From positions 7,766,849-7,830,848 of the forward strand of contig JAKZAP010000001.1 of NCBI GenBank assembly GCA_023053575.1: a DNA stretch of 64,000 nucleotides. The letters run 5' to 3'. This stretch comes from Branchinecta lynchi. Its lineage: Eukaryota > Arthropoda > Branchiopoda > Anostraca > Branchinectidae. This document shows, piece after piece, positions 1 through 11,340 of the stretch. Positions within the stretch are counted from its first letter, which is position 1; every line of letters starts with the position of its first letter. The position numbers and the translations under genes were made by a program. Below the pieces are notes generated by a model, which was not told the DNA's origin, ran no database searches, and saw nothing but the letters and a program-made list of their open reading frames with translations.

Positions 1-2456
1 CCACTGAATCCATATCTGAACTTAGTTTTCTTGCCGGACAAATGATTCACCAGGAATTAGTTCAAAAAATGAAAATAATGCATTGAAAACAGACGAAATG
101 TACAAAAATGGGTTGGAATAAGCCATGCAATTACTTGAAAGCTTATACAGAAAAGAAGTCGCACTGAACTGAACAAGGGCCAAATACATGTTATAGGGTC
201 CCTATTCCAAGCCTTCTCGTGTTAGGCTTCCTTGAAATCATAACAATTTAGCACAGGAAGTCCATCACGCCTAAATAATTATTTGCCGATTTTTATTGAT
301 AATTTAAGGCCTACCTAACTACCAGCCTACTTCGCCGTTTTTCGACCATCCAAAACTACTTTAGCTTTTTTCCATCTTTCACGCTCGTGAACGAACACCA
401 CTACCGATCATGGTTGCCACATTGAACAAATTTAGAGAGTGAATTTTCATCGAAAACAGAGAGTGAACTGGGAGTGAAATTTTATTTTCATGGAAAAATC
501 GGAAATGGTCATTTTTTATCGAACCACTCCTGCAAAAAGACAAATCTTGATTTGCTGTCCATGAAAAAAACCCGTAAAATAGTCACTTTTGGTTGGAATT
601 ACTACTGGAATGACACATCTAGACATTTTCTGTAATGGAGTGAATTTTACGTCCTACGTAGGACCAGAGTGACAACAACAAAATAGAGTGACAATTCACA
701 CTATAGTACGACAAGTGGCCACCCTTCTACCGACCTGATATCCGGTATAAAAAGGACAACTTCATGTAAAATTCAAATACTGAGAAAACAAAGCGAAAAG
801 AGAGGTGGCTAGGGCTTGGGCTACACAAATACTTCTCGAGGATCGCGTCTTGCCGTCCCGCCGACACTGTTCTGTCAAACGCACCAAGTTGCCCGCTTTC
901 TTTTTCTGGAGAAACCAGTCGCCATGCGGCGTCATAAGCTAGCATGTGCCGAAGCGATCCAAACAGGAACTAAAGCTTTTAAGAAAGACGAATCTAAATT
1001 GCCCCTCTCTGTCTCATTTACATCTGAACTAAACCGAAGCAAAGTTCCAAAGAAGACAAGCCTGAGTCTCTAACTATCAGACCGTTCACAAGGGAGCTGA
1101 AATAAGCGGCTTATTGCCCGGTTGAATAAGCGTTCAGAAACTATGAAGAAAACTTCAAGAGGTACGAGAATAGAGAGAGCAGGTCAATTAAAAATTGGAC
1201 TGGAAGATTTTCCTATGGGGTGGACGGACCATCAGGTTTTCAGGGTGGATTTCTGAATATCCATCAATTTTGAGAGAGGAAGTCGAAAGAAATAACAAAT
1301 TTTACGGACGAAAATAATCATGGTGCTAAGAGCTGTGCATGGCTGTCGAGAGCCGTGTTTTCTGTTCGCACCATGACACTTGGTCAACCGTCGACATAAA
1401 AATCAAGGTTACTGATTTGAAATATGGGCATATGGGCGGCATAAACAACCCGTGACATTTTTGTAAACACATTTTGTTTAAGCAAACTAACAAACTAACT
1501 AATCTTTTTCAAACTAATCTTTTGAACCTAAAAATAATTTAAAAAACTTTTAAATTTCAAATCATTTCTGTATTACTTTTCTCAATTCATAAAGGCAAAT
1601 CAAAATTATAACGTTAGCTTTAATATTATCTTAACTTAATTACTGTTTACTTAATTATACATACTTTACTTCTTTAACATTATTCTTTACCCATGACGTC
1701 TAATTAGGGCCTGAATAAAGGACGAAATGGAGGGCGGAAAGAGAGTCACACTTCTTCAATGTTAACCCCCCTTGCATGTTTTCACGGCCTATCGAGATCA
1801 CAGGTCACGGAATTCCATCGTCCAAAGCAAACAAAGGAGCGCTGGACGCACGCCATGTAACTTCCATTAAAGGGAACACGCTACCACGCTAACAGAACTT
1901 AATTTGGAGTCAGAGAAGCTAAAGGCCCATTCACTTTTAGCTAATACTCGGTACCAGCCAGTTCCGGAAATCGCTCTGAGACCGAGAATTAGCTGGGTTT
2001 CTGCCGTTCGCAATCGATACTGGTGCCAGTTTCGGGCACCAGATAGTCTCGCACCCAAGTTGAAATCAGTTCAACTTTTCAGGGTACTGGCCAATCACAT
2101 TACTTAGGGGAATTCTCAGGTATGTTCCGATTGGCTAACGCTGAACCACGTCAGACCGAAGAACAATGACCTAAATTCACTTTCGGTTTTCAAGACAGCA
2201 AGGAGTGGATGTGATTTTATCTATTGGGCTTGGTTCGAAACTAGCCAATCAGAATATTCCTCAATATTCCCCATAATACTCTGATTGGCTAGTACCCTCG
2301 AAAGTTGAACTGATTTTTCTCAGAACAAGCGGCTTACAAGCAAAGATTACCAAAAGGCGATTGTAAAGCACCCGAACAACAAAAATGGCGTCATGGGTGC
2401 TTTAATAGTAACTAATTCAGTTCACTTGGAGGATAAGAATAAATGTGCATTGTATA
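1..2456. other. non-coding stretch upstream of the first recognised exon
   Basis: I see no exon or recognisable protein here. Bases 1-60 resemble the interior of family A (a 'gaatccatatctgaact' motif followed by 'gccggacaa'), so the left edge probably holds a family A remnant. The other recognisable structure is the inverted repeat at 2061-2319, listed separately. The stretch is AT-rich, notably 1490-1690. It may be an intron or upstream part of the GPCR gene whose exons begin at 3373. Confidence 0.4.
2061..2319. repeat. foldback repeat with about 37-bp arms
   Basis: The arm at 2061-2097 (GAAATCAGTTCAACTTTTC, then AGGGTACTGGCCAATCAC) is matched in inverted orientation at 2282-2319 (TGATTGGCTAGTACCC, then GAAAGTTGAACTGATTTTTC). 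The roughly 185-bp loop has no coding signature. It resembles a MITE or solitary foldback. No clear target duplication was identified, so the superfamily is unknown. Confidence 0.6.
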
Positions 2457-2644
2457 CAGGCCCGTATCCAGAAATTTATCTGGGGGGGGGGCCTTTTGGT
2501 GTTTTTTTTTACTGTGGGTCCGACAAAAAAAGTACAAAAAGGATATAGTTCAGAGGGAAAAGCCTATAAAAATGATTATTTATGTATGTTTCGGGGGGGG
2601 GGGGGGGTCAACCCCCTACGCCCCTCTCCCCGGATACGGCCCTG
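2457..2644. mobile_element. short hAT-type MITE
   Basis: The 188-bp element begins CAGGCCCGTATCC and ends GGATACGGCCCTG, so its termini are inverted repeats of the CAGG-type common in hAT elements. It is flanked by ATTGTATA (2449-2456) and ATTGTAAA (2645-2652), an 8-bp duplication with seven matches. The interior has two long G runs (near 2482 and 2593) and no coding capacity. Confidence 0.65.
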
Positions 2645-3372
2645 ATTGTAAATAATCTCGTTGTGTCTGCTGGTCGTTAGGAACCTTTCAGGTCCTTCAT
2701 TTCCGTGGTAGGCTAATGTTTCTGCAATGAAATGTAATTCCAAAAGAAAGCCCATCGGACCATAACGGAACATTATGTCTACTGCACAGCAACCATTTAA
2801 AATATATCAGCTTAAAAAACAAAACAATGCATTTATTATCGACAAAATCCAAACGTAGCTATCATCAGGAACCTCTGGAACGTTTTCGTTTTCCAGCGCG
2901 GTCCCGTGGTGTAGTGACCCCCCAGTAACGAAAATACCACCCACTACGACAGCCATGAGTATTCCGCCTCCCTAACCTTAGACATGTGCTTAACATGTGT
3001 GACAGGGAGCCATCTATCTAGCTTGGTAGGAAGTACTTGTGCCAAGTCGTTGTTTTCCCTTCCAGTGCTTTGAAATAGGTCAGTGAAAAAAGCAACGGAA
3101 ATTTGGGCATTCTGTGATAACTGCTTTAAGATGCTAGCACCGCACCTGAATAATTAGGATTTTCGAAGCTGAATAGACAAGGAAGCTTCCCCCACCTCAG
3201 GCTCTCAGAATAATTTCGATCTCTGAACATCCTGGAATGGAGACATATTTCCAGACGATTTATTTCGGTTCCGGCTATTTCCCTCAAATCGAAGCTGAAC
3301 CTTATGATAACTGGTCCGGAAGTACATCTTTTCTTCGTGTTTTCGGCTCGTTACTCCCCAGCTCTTTTGCAG

Positions 3373-3505
3373 TGGCGTACATGGGTAAAATTCGATTCGA
3401 CAGTGACGTCTACGACAGAGTTTATCGGTGCAGCAAATGCTCAATCGGCTGTGAAGTGTGCGAGGATGATAAGCCATGCATCACCCCTCACGATTGGACC
3501 CTGCG
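3373..3505 (+). CDS. GPR158/GPR179-like class C GPCR, exon encoding the cysteine-rich segment before TM1 (partial gene)
   Basis: This exon encodes YMGKIRFDSDVYDRVYRC and then a compact cysteine cluster (CSKCSIGCEVCEDDKPC) ending in DWTLR. The pattern C-x2-C-x3-C-x2-C-x4-C followed by W-x-L-R matches the segment just before helix 1 in the orphan class C receptors GPR158/GPR179 (smog in flies). The acceptor is taken as CTCTTTTGCAG at 3362-3372; this start is less certain because the frame stays open upstream. The donor is GTACGT at 3506. The exon ends in phase 2 (CG), which joins exactly to the G at 14988 to make Arg. The segment is expected to lie outside the cell between the ligand-binding ectodomain and the membrane. 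The rest of the ectodomain was not found in the window. Confidence 0.75.
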
Positions 3506-3560
3506 GTACGTATTGATTTGAATTATGCTGTTTGAATGTTTGCGCGGTATTAGTTGCATT

Positions 3561-3907
3561 CGTTGCACTCCGGGCTGTCTCTGGAATTTTGTCACCGGTT
3601 TGCGGTTCTTACTCTTGTAACGCGTTTTTTTTTATTCACCGTTGGGTAGTCACCGGTGAGTGCAAAAACGACCTAAATTCTGGGTTTCGAGCGAAGCCCC
3701 GTCAATTGACGAGAAGTTGCTAAATTCCCGGTAAAGCCTGGCTTGCCGAGCAGGTTCTGGTTAGTCCGCACCGGTGAGATAAAACCAGACACCTGTTAGT
3801 TCAAAAACGGGTTATAAGACTGGTGAGTAGTCACCGGTGGATGCAAAAGAGCTTGTAAGAATGACCGGAGACTACCGATGTCACTCCCGTGACAAAGAAC
3901 GCAGCTA
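3561..3907 (+). repeat. dispersed repeat G, copy 1
   Basis: This block is shared, with divergence, with 19861-20099 plus 35631-35679. Common landmarks are CGTTGCACTCCGGGCTGT at the start, 'gagcaggttctg', 'tccgcaccggtgag', 'gggttataagactggtgag' and 'aaagaacgcagctat' at the end. CACCGGTGA-type short inverted motifs recur inside it. No ORF is recognisable. The second copy is interrupted by element B4, so this uninterrupted copy serves as its empty-site reference. Confidence 0.7.
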
Positions 3908-4533
3908 TTATGTTGCAAGCAAAAATAGTGCTCTTAGGTACCAAACTGGCCACAGCACTCTTCAAGTTTCGCTCAAATAGAACGAACTTTCATCTTTCGT
4001 GTTGTTTTCCACAAAGAACAAACTTGATCAATCAGCAAACAGCAAATCAGCTAGCAGCTAACTTTTCAGGTTTCTTCTGGCATAAACTTGGAAAATCCAA
4101 AAATTAAAATTTTTAGATTTCATGTTGACTAACCTTACTCTTAGCAGGATCAATAGTAGAAAGTGGGGCCGGGACTGGCTATGTCTTCCATCTTGTTAAG
4201 CTGTTTATTTTAATCGCCATCTGCTGGGTGAAATTACTTGCCACGTAGAAATAGACGCAAACTTTGAATGAAGATACAGAAGGATCGAGAGCGAAAGTTG
4301 CAAAATAGTAAAACGATAAACTCGAGATGAAATAAAAATTGTCGGCAAACATTTTGCATTAAAAGTTGCCTGGTGTGGTTGTTAGTCGTTTCTTCAGTCC
4401 CCGTCTACCGTTAGGAGACGTTCAAATAAGCATTCCTATGCTGTACCACTAAGCTTTCGTTTCTTACAATTTGGTTCTGTGAACATAGCAATTAGTAAAT
4501 TTTGCCGCAAAATCATGTTCCAGTAAACTGCAG

Positions 4534-5452
4534 AACAAGACCAAAGGTTTCGATGGGATCCCAAAAATGTAATGTATGAACCAGACAATTGGTCATGTAG
4601 ATATCCGGTCTTCGCCAGAATCCTTGAACATTTGTATTACTAAAATTTAGAAACAGATTAAGGCCAATGGCTAATCATCCGAGAAACAAAGTTCAGATCT
4701 GGATTCAGCATGTGTGTCTACCCCTATACGTCATATCTACTTTGACGAAATTGATCAAAAGTTCCTGCCTTACTTCTGCCAAATTTCCAGTTTCCGCCGG
4801 GTTCCGGGTTAACTACTTGTCCTTCAGAAACTAAAGCTGAAACACGAATTCAGCGTATCTCCTTACCCCCACAGGCAACCTCTAATCAATTTCAAATAAA
4901 TGAACTTTACCAGTTTTTTAAGGTTTTGCCGGATTTTAAGCGAACTATTTGTCCGGAGAGAAAATGATTTTACATACGGACTCAGCATGCCTCCTTACCA
5001 ATACACCGAACCTCAAAGCAACTTCAGATAAAACTTTTACGTCAAACAAATGTTCCTGTTTCAGCCGGATTCCGGGCGAACTATATGTCCGGGTAGATAA
5101 GGATTGTCATCTACGGATTCAGTATGTCTTCTTTCCAATCGAACATCTAATTAACTTGAAGTTATATTTTTACTTTTAACTAATTTCCGGTTTTGGTCGG
5201 ATTCCGGGTGAACTACTTCTTGGGCGAGAAAACGATTGTCATATACGTGTTCAGCATGTCTTTTTATCCCTAAATCGACCATCTCATTAGCTGTTCAAAA
5301 AGAAATTGTTCGACACTTAAGTTGACCCCCTCCCCCACCTCTAAATGCAGGGTTTCATCAAAATATCTCATTATCTTCGGCAGTTATCGTGCTGACAGAC
5401 GGACAAATTTTATGAAGTCATAGGTATCCCTCCACTTACATTTTGGGATCTC
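4534..5452 (-). mobile_element. family A (Helentron/HINE-like) element A1
   Basis: Read on the minus strand the element starts GGGATYYC (5445-5452) followed by ACGTAAGTGGAGGGA-type sequence and ends GGTCTTGTT (4534-4542), with an inverted GGGATCCC just inside that end. Between them lie a (GTCCGTCT)n-type stretch, the conserved 'atattttgatgaaacttggtg' block and several diverged monomers of about 135-140 bp centred on 'gttcgcccggaatccggc'. There is no coding capacity. Only four A residues separate it from A2. Confidence 0.75.
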
Positions 5453-5456
5453 AAAA

Positions 5457-6848
5457 AACAAGACTAAAGGTTTCGATGGGATCCTAAAAATCTAATCTTT
5501 TTTACAGAAATCGGGTTTTGTCTTCGCCAAATCCAGTATTCGCTAGAAAGATTAAGGCCAAATAGCTAACCATCTGAGAAAAACAAGTTCAGATATGGAT
5601 TCAGCACGTGTGTTCACCTCTATAAGATATACCTACTTTGACGAAACTGATCGAACCTTCCTGCTTTACTTCTGCCAAATTTCCGGTTTCGACCGAACCG
5701 GACGAACTGCTTGTCCGGCAAAAAAAAACAAGAGCTACGAGCTCATATGGCACTTGTTACGAGTAGGCACGGCTGGGTTATGTCAATGATATATCTAGTG
5801 TTTGGTAGGTGTCTTCCCACCAAGTTTCATCTCGATTCCTCCATTCATAGCGTTTTCCAATATTTCCGGTTGCCCCCTCCAGCTCCCCCCAAAAGTCACC
5901 GGATCCGGTCCGGATTTTGAGTGGGTCGTCTGAGGTATGAGGTCTTTCCAAATATCAAGTTTCATCGAGATCCGGTCTCCCGTTCAAAAGTTATAAATAC
6001 CTCAATATTCCGGATTCCCCCTCCCTCCACTCCCCCGACAGTGCCCGAATCGGCTCGGTTATGTCAATGATGTATCTAGTGTTTACTAGGTGTCTTCCCA
6101 CCAAGTTTCATCTCGATACCTCCACTCATAGCGTTTCCCAAGATTTCCGGTTGCCCCCTCCAGCTCCCCCCAAAAGTCACCGGATCCGGTCCGAATTTTA
6201 AGTGGGTCGTCTGAGGCATGAGGTCGTTCCAAATATCAAGTTTCATCGAGATCCGATCACCCGTTCAAAAGTTATAAATACCTCAAGATTCCGGATTCCC
6301 CCTCCCTCCACTCCCCCCACGGTGCTCGGATCGGGGAAGTGACTATTTCCAACTTAATCATTTGGGGTCCCTGATACGCCTGCCAAGTCTTATCGTCCTA
6401 GCTTATGTGGAAGTGCCCGAACTAGCAAAACCTGGACAGACCGACAGACCGACGGACGGACAGAAATTGCGATCGCTATATGGCACTTGGTCGAAGGGCA
6501 AGTGCCATAAAAAAAAATCAAAGACGAAATTATCTCCTTACCCCTTATTGAACATCTAATCAACTTTGAATAAAACTTTTACTTTTAACGAACTTTCCGG
6601 TTTTGGCTGGATTCCGGGCGGACTACTTATCCGGCGAGAAAATAGTTTTGATATTCGTGTTTACAATGATATTCGTGTCTACAAGCCCGTCTATGAACTC
6701 ATTTTTCCATTGACCCAAAGAATCCTCACACCAAGTTTCATCAAAATATCTCATTCCCACCGAGAGTTATCGTGCTGACAGACGACGGACAGGCAGACGG
6801 ACAACTTTTCGATGTCATAGGTATCCTCCACCTACGTTTTGGGATCCC
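5457..6848 (-). mobile_element. family A element A2, interrupted by element B1
   Basis: This is a second minus-strand copy directly after A1. Its 3' end (AACAAGACTAAAGG on the plus strand) is at 5457 and its palindromic 5' end GGGATCCC at 6841-6848. Bases 5727-6509 are a family B element inserted in an A run within one of the monomers; on both sides the family A sequence continues as expected from A4 ('gtccggcaaaaaa' then 'atctccttacccct'). Confidence 0.75.
5727..6509 (-). mobile_element. family B (Helentron/HINE-like) element B1, 783 bp, nested in A2
   Basis: The plus-strand left end is AACAAGAGCTACGAGCTC, a hairpin with a 5-bp stem (GAGCT/AGCTC), then TATGGCACTTG. The right end is a larger hairpin, TATGGCACTTG ... 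CAAGTGCCATA, finishing at 6509. Thus the 11-base tip occurs both at one terminus and inside the other. The interior has about five monomers of roughly 140 bp, each with 'caagtttcatc' near the middle and a C-rich tract (CCCCCTCC) before 'gatccgg'. Both flanks are A runs and no target duplication is visible. Confidence 0.75.
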
Positions 6849-7110
6849 AAAAATGGGACATTACTTACATCCCTTTTGTATTTTTAAACTGTATGAGGCA
6901 CGCCAAAAAAATCAAAAACAAAATAATTTAGCCTATTACTTGCAACTATTTTCAGTTTTTGAACTGTTGGGGGCATACAGAAAAGTGAGAACAAGTGCAA
7001 AATAGTTCAGGGTTTACCCGATGGGAGTTTCATTTGGTCCACCTCTTGAATGAAAGGGGAGACTGAAATGATTGTGTTTATAATTGGTTCCGTGTACTGT
7101 AGGCTAACCT

Positions 7111-7435
7111 ACACTGTCAGAAGTTTCATAGCAGATATCACAAGGATGCGCGGTTCCAGCACTTGGGATGTTATCTGTTGTGGTTCTACAAATGCTATGC
7201 ATTAAACACTATGCATACTAGAAGAGCCGAAACACCACCGAAAAAATGTCGCTGACTTTTTTGTTTGTCATCATGACATAGGAAAAATCAGCAGAAGCTT
7301 TTTCGGCTCTTCCTGACTATATTTGCCATGTGTAAACTTTAATGCATAACCAAAACAACAACAGATAACATCCCAAGTGTTATCTGTTGAAACTACGCAT
7401 CCTTGTGTTATTTGCTATGAAACTTCTGACAGTGT
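7111..7435. mobile_element. palindromic MITE, family C, copy 1
   Basis: The 325-bp element is almost wholly an inverted repeat. The left arm begins CACTGTCAGAAGTTTCATAG and the right arm ends CTATGAAACTTCTGACAGTG. Smaller nested palindromes (GATAACATCCCAAGTGTTATC, read across the right arm) lie within the arms. Diverged copies are at 42665-43012 and 43440-43767. It has no ORF. The target duplication was not resolved, so the transposase superfamily is unknown. Confidence 0.8.
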
Positions 7436-7470
7436 GCTTACTTAGAAATAACAACGGGGTCAAGTCAGAG

Positions 7471-9326
7471 TAGTGGCGAAACTAGCCCATTTTCGTGGGG
7501 GGCAAACTCAGATTTTACCGACAAGATTTAATGATTTACCGACACACTCCCCTTGAATGCATATTACAACCGTTGTAATAATAAGTTGTAACATGTCAAT
7601 TGAGATGGTTTTCTAATGAAAATTTAATGAGTTCGCCATTAAATTCCTTGTTGAAATTTGGTATGAAGATGCGTTAGATCAGACTACAGGTGAAGTGAAC
7701 GGGGCAATCCAGTTTTACGGAAACTTGATGGCTGATGGAAGCAGATGCCCCAAATTTGCTGCTTCTGTATCCGGATGAAATCCGAGAACTGAGTGGAAGG
7801 GAGAGGGGTCAGAGTAACTTTGTGATACGCCTCAAAAACCAAACAGGTGCTTGGGCCTTAGAAAGGGCTCGGAAGGGCCCCAAGATGTTCAATTTATCCG
7901 CGTCCGAAAAGTGTTGCCAGGAGGTCTCGGAAATATTGTAATACGAGTAGGGGCTTAACGGATAGAGTGATTTGGATAAAACTTGAAAGGTACAAAACTC
8001 ATGGGACATAGGCATTTAATTTGGGGCCCAAACCAGATCTGACGTTCGTTGGATGAAGGTGGGGCTGAGGGGTACCGGACCGGTAGGCCCACTGTAAATT
8101 TTTCGGAAATGGTCAGTTCGAGCGATGCTTGATGCATTGTAGACGTGGATGCAAAATATATGCCATTGGCCCATTTATGTATCAGAACCTCTTCTTGCCA
8201 TTATGGTAGTACTGTGGGGGCATTAGGATGGATCCGGGACATTTTCTTAAACGCTTAGGGACCAAACCGGCTGAGCGAATTAGATAAACTTGGCACTACT
8301 GTGCCCATGTGACCTAGTTGTGTTATTCAGATATCCTGGCCTGATCCAACCTCGGTGGGCCGAGTTGGTGGGGGTATCACTGACCGGAATTCGAAACTCA
8401 CAAGTCACGGAATAAAGTGGACCATTTCCCGGACTGATGAACAACCAGATTAACCCAAAAGGGTAGTTTGTGGATGGGAACTGAGAAATGACTCATGAAC
8501 AATTCGAGGAAACAGGTTTGCCGGTGTGGTTGGTTTACCGTCAAGGAACAGAAAGGAATGAAGAAGTGTTAGGTTAGTGCATTTTCGGATTTAGCGACGA
8601 GAAAATTCCAGTATCAACATAAAAAAGTCTCGCACTGACGAATAGTTCACAAATACTAAATTTAACGACAAGATTTGGATCTGTTCCGTATGTAAACAGA
8701 CAGAAAAAGAGTTCCCATTTTACCGACAAGATTTTTCCCATCATTTGCGGAAAAAGAAAAACAACAGAAATCAGGGTCTCGATCCGATCATTGCCTGATT
8801 AACCGACAAAGCTTTTTCGGTATCATCTCCGCATCGACAAAACATTCTGATTTCTAGACAAGAAGCTTCCTGATTACCGACACAGTTTCTGTCGGTATCA
8901 GAAACGACATTTTAAAGCTCTTGCCGGTACTGAAGGCGGAATCTGCGCACCGTCTCCGCACAGACGAACGCTGCCGATTTACCTAAAGAGCTCTTGTCGG
9001 TAGTCCATGCACTGACAGACAATTTCCCTACAACAAATTTCATGATTTACCGACAAAGCAATGGTCTCCGCACCGAGAAACGCTGCCGGTTTTTCAACAA
9101 GAAGTTTCCTGGCTTACCGACAGAGCTTTTATCGGTATTTAGAAACGGAATACTAAAGCGTACCGTGCCGACAAACGCTTTCTATTTCCCAACAAGAAGT
9201 TTAAAACAGAACTTTAGTCGGTATCAGAAATGGTATGATAAAAGCGTTTATCGGTACCGACAGGATTTTTCGTGGGGGAGGCAGCTGCCCCCCCCCCCCC
9301 CATGCCCTCCTCTAGTTTCGCCACTG
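7471..9326. mobile_element. 1.86-kb non-autonomous hAT-type element
   Basis: Terminal inverted repeats AGTGGCGAAACTAG (7472-) and CTAGTTTCGCCACT (-9325) bound the element, and an exact 8-bp target duplication AGTCAGAG lies at 7463-7470 and 9327-9334. TAGTGGCG/CGCCACTG ends with an 8-bp duplication are typical of hAT transposons. The 1856-bp interior carries no transposase frame. From about 8580 to 9260 it is built of imperfect repeats of TTACCGACAAG and CGGTATCAG, spaced irregularly. The ORF of 148 codons at 8994-9440 crosses the right terminus and is treated as chance. Confidence 0.85.
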
Positions 9327-9397
9327 AGTCAGAGTGTCTCGCACCAGTGCTTCTATATTTTTTATTGCGAAAAGAACTGTTACATGTTGACACTTTT

Positions 9398-10727
9398 AGG
9401 ATCCCAAAACGTAGGCGACGAGATACCTATGACTTCGTAAAAGTTATCCGTCCGTCTATCTGTCAGCAAGATAACTCTCGAAGGAGTTGATATATTTTGT
9501 TCAAACTTGATGTGAGGATCCGTTGGGTTCAAGTATAGGTCAAGTTCGTACGTGGGCCCTGTAGCCCTGTATGTAGGGGTGGGGGGTTTGTTTAAGGGAT
9601 GGAAAACAAATATTTGTTCAAAGTAATGTGAGAGTCGATTTAGGGGTCAGAAGACATGCTGAAAAGTCCAGAATCATGCTGAATTTTTTTTTTTTTTTTC
9701 ATTTTTCGTCGGACAAGTAGTTTGCCCGGAATGCGGCGAAAACCGGAAAATTGGTAAGAGTGATAATTGTATCTGACGTTGATTAGAGGTTAAACGTTGG
9801 TCGTAAAGCGTTGATTTTGGAGCAAGAATGTCCATGTTTGAACTTTATCCTGCCTTACTTCTGTCAAATTTCCGGTTTCAGCCGGATTCCGGGCGAACTA
9901 CTTGTCTTGCAAAAAAATGGAAGTTCAAAAACTGATTCAGCATATCTCCTTACCCCTAAACCGAACCTCTAACTTCAGCTAAAACTTCAACTTTTAACAA
10001 ATTTTCCGATTTCAGCCGGATTCGTGGCGAACTGTCATACACGAATTCAGCATGTCTTCTTACCCGTAAACCGAACACCTAATGAAATTCATATAAGACT
10101 TTACTTTTAAAAAAATTTCCGGTTTTGGCCGGATTCCAGGCGATCTACTTGTCCGCCGAGAAAATAATTTTCATATTCGGATTCAGCATGTTTCCCTAAC
10201 TTCAACTTTTAACAAATTTTCCGATTTCAGCCGGATTCATGGCGAACTATTAAACGATTGTCACACACGAATTCAGCATGTCTTCTTACCCGTAAACCGA
10301 ACATTTAACCAACCTCGGATAAAACTTTTACCCTTACCAAACTTTCCAGTTTTGGCCAGATTCCGGGCGAACTACTTGTCCGACGAGAAAATGTTTTGTC
10401 TGTTCTTGTTCAGCATGTCGTCTTACCCCTTAATCCACTGTCTCATTAGCTTTTAAAAAATATTTGTGTCGCCCTTAATTTGAAACCCCCCCCCTCCCCT
10501 AAATGTACAGCTATCGGGCCCATCTACGAACTTGACCTTTCTCTTGACATGAAGAATCCTCAAACCAAGTTTCATCAAAATATATAATTCCATTCGAGAG
10601 TTATCGTGCTGACAGACGGACGTACAGACGGGGGACTACAGACAGACAGATAAACAGACGGACGGACGGACAGACGGACAACTTTTGCGATATCATAGGT
10701 ATCCCTCCACTTACGTTTTGGGATCCG
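9398..10727. mobile_element. inverted pair of family A elements (A3 plus, A4 minus)
   Basis: A3 starts at 9398 with a degraded tip (AGGATCCC) followed by AAAACGTAGG and runs forward to about 9835. The sequence then continues as a minus-strand family A copy (A4), ending at 10720-10727 with ACGTTTTGGGATCC. Both outer tips are therefore 5' ends facing outward, and neither inner CTTGTT end is present. The A4 half shows four or five monomers around 'ggccggattccgggcgaactacttgtc'-type cores, followed by GACAGACGGAC repeats. This arrangement could come from a rearrangement or from insertion next to an existing copy. Confidence 0.65.
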
Positions 10728-11261
10728 AAAAATAAAAGGAAGTTTCTAGAAAACTAAGGAATTAATGTTTCAAGAAATTTCATTTATTTTATTGCAGAAA
10801 TGAGCAATGAATATGACACTTGCCCAGAACGGTCTTGGGCTCAGTCCGCTTGGGCTGACTTAACTTTACTGATTGCTTATATATGTTGAATATAATAGGA
10901 TACTTGAACTATACTGTACTGTATGAGTTAAAAGCCCCAAAGCATTCAAGTTGATAGCCCCTCTGCGTCACCATTGACTCCTTTCTTATTTTGCATCATT
11001 TCCTTTGCATCCATTTTGGAATATGCTTATAGGCAAGAAAGAACGTCTGCTAGGACATTATTTTCGCTTCGGGAAGGAACTTGACTGAAGTGAATCCAAT
11101 TTCCTGTAGAAAGTAGGAAATCTTATTTTTTAACGTTCATGAACTTCTGATTAGGAAACAGAAACAAATGGGAGTCACACTTACTTGGACAAGACGTTCT
11201 TGCGAGTAAACTTACTCCGGTACTGGTGGATAACAGCAAGAATCTTTCAAGAACTTAATAT
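10728..11261. other. intron sequence, nothing recognised
   Basis: Between the family A inverted pair and the LINE remnant I found no ORF with protein-like composition, no foldback and no similarity to the repeats named elsewhere in this window. Confidence 0.4.
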
Positions 11262-11340
11262 GCTTGTGAATAAGACAAGTAGTTATAAGTTCGTGATAAT
11301 GGTAGTGTCGGATTGAAGCAAGGGGAGATACAGTTCTTAC
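11262..11340 (+). repeat. direct repeat flanking the LINE, left copy
   Basis: This stretch (CTTGTGAATAA ... GATACAGTTCTTAC) is similar to 13196-13282 (CTTGTGAATAATAAA ... GATACAGATTTTAC). The two flank the broken LINE in the same orientation. They are diverged, so they could be an old long target-site duplication or pre-existing duplicated sequence. Confidence 0.5.

Noticed and set aside
816..1073. 85-codon plus-strand frame
   Set aside because: Another frame on the minus strand overlaps it, and there is no recognisable domain or splice context.
3237..3372. Upstream part of the frame containing exon 1
   Set aside because: The peptide does not resemble the receptor family, and a plausible acceptor (TTTTGCAG) lies at 3372. 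A longer exon cannot be fully excluded.
4534..5452. Family A as a CRISPR-like array because of regular repeats
   Set aside because: The units are diverged 140-bp monomers without conserved short repeats and unique spacers, in an animal genome.
8994..9440. 148-codon frame across the hAT element's right end
   Set aside because: It crosses the transposon terminus and target duplication and has no domain-like motif.
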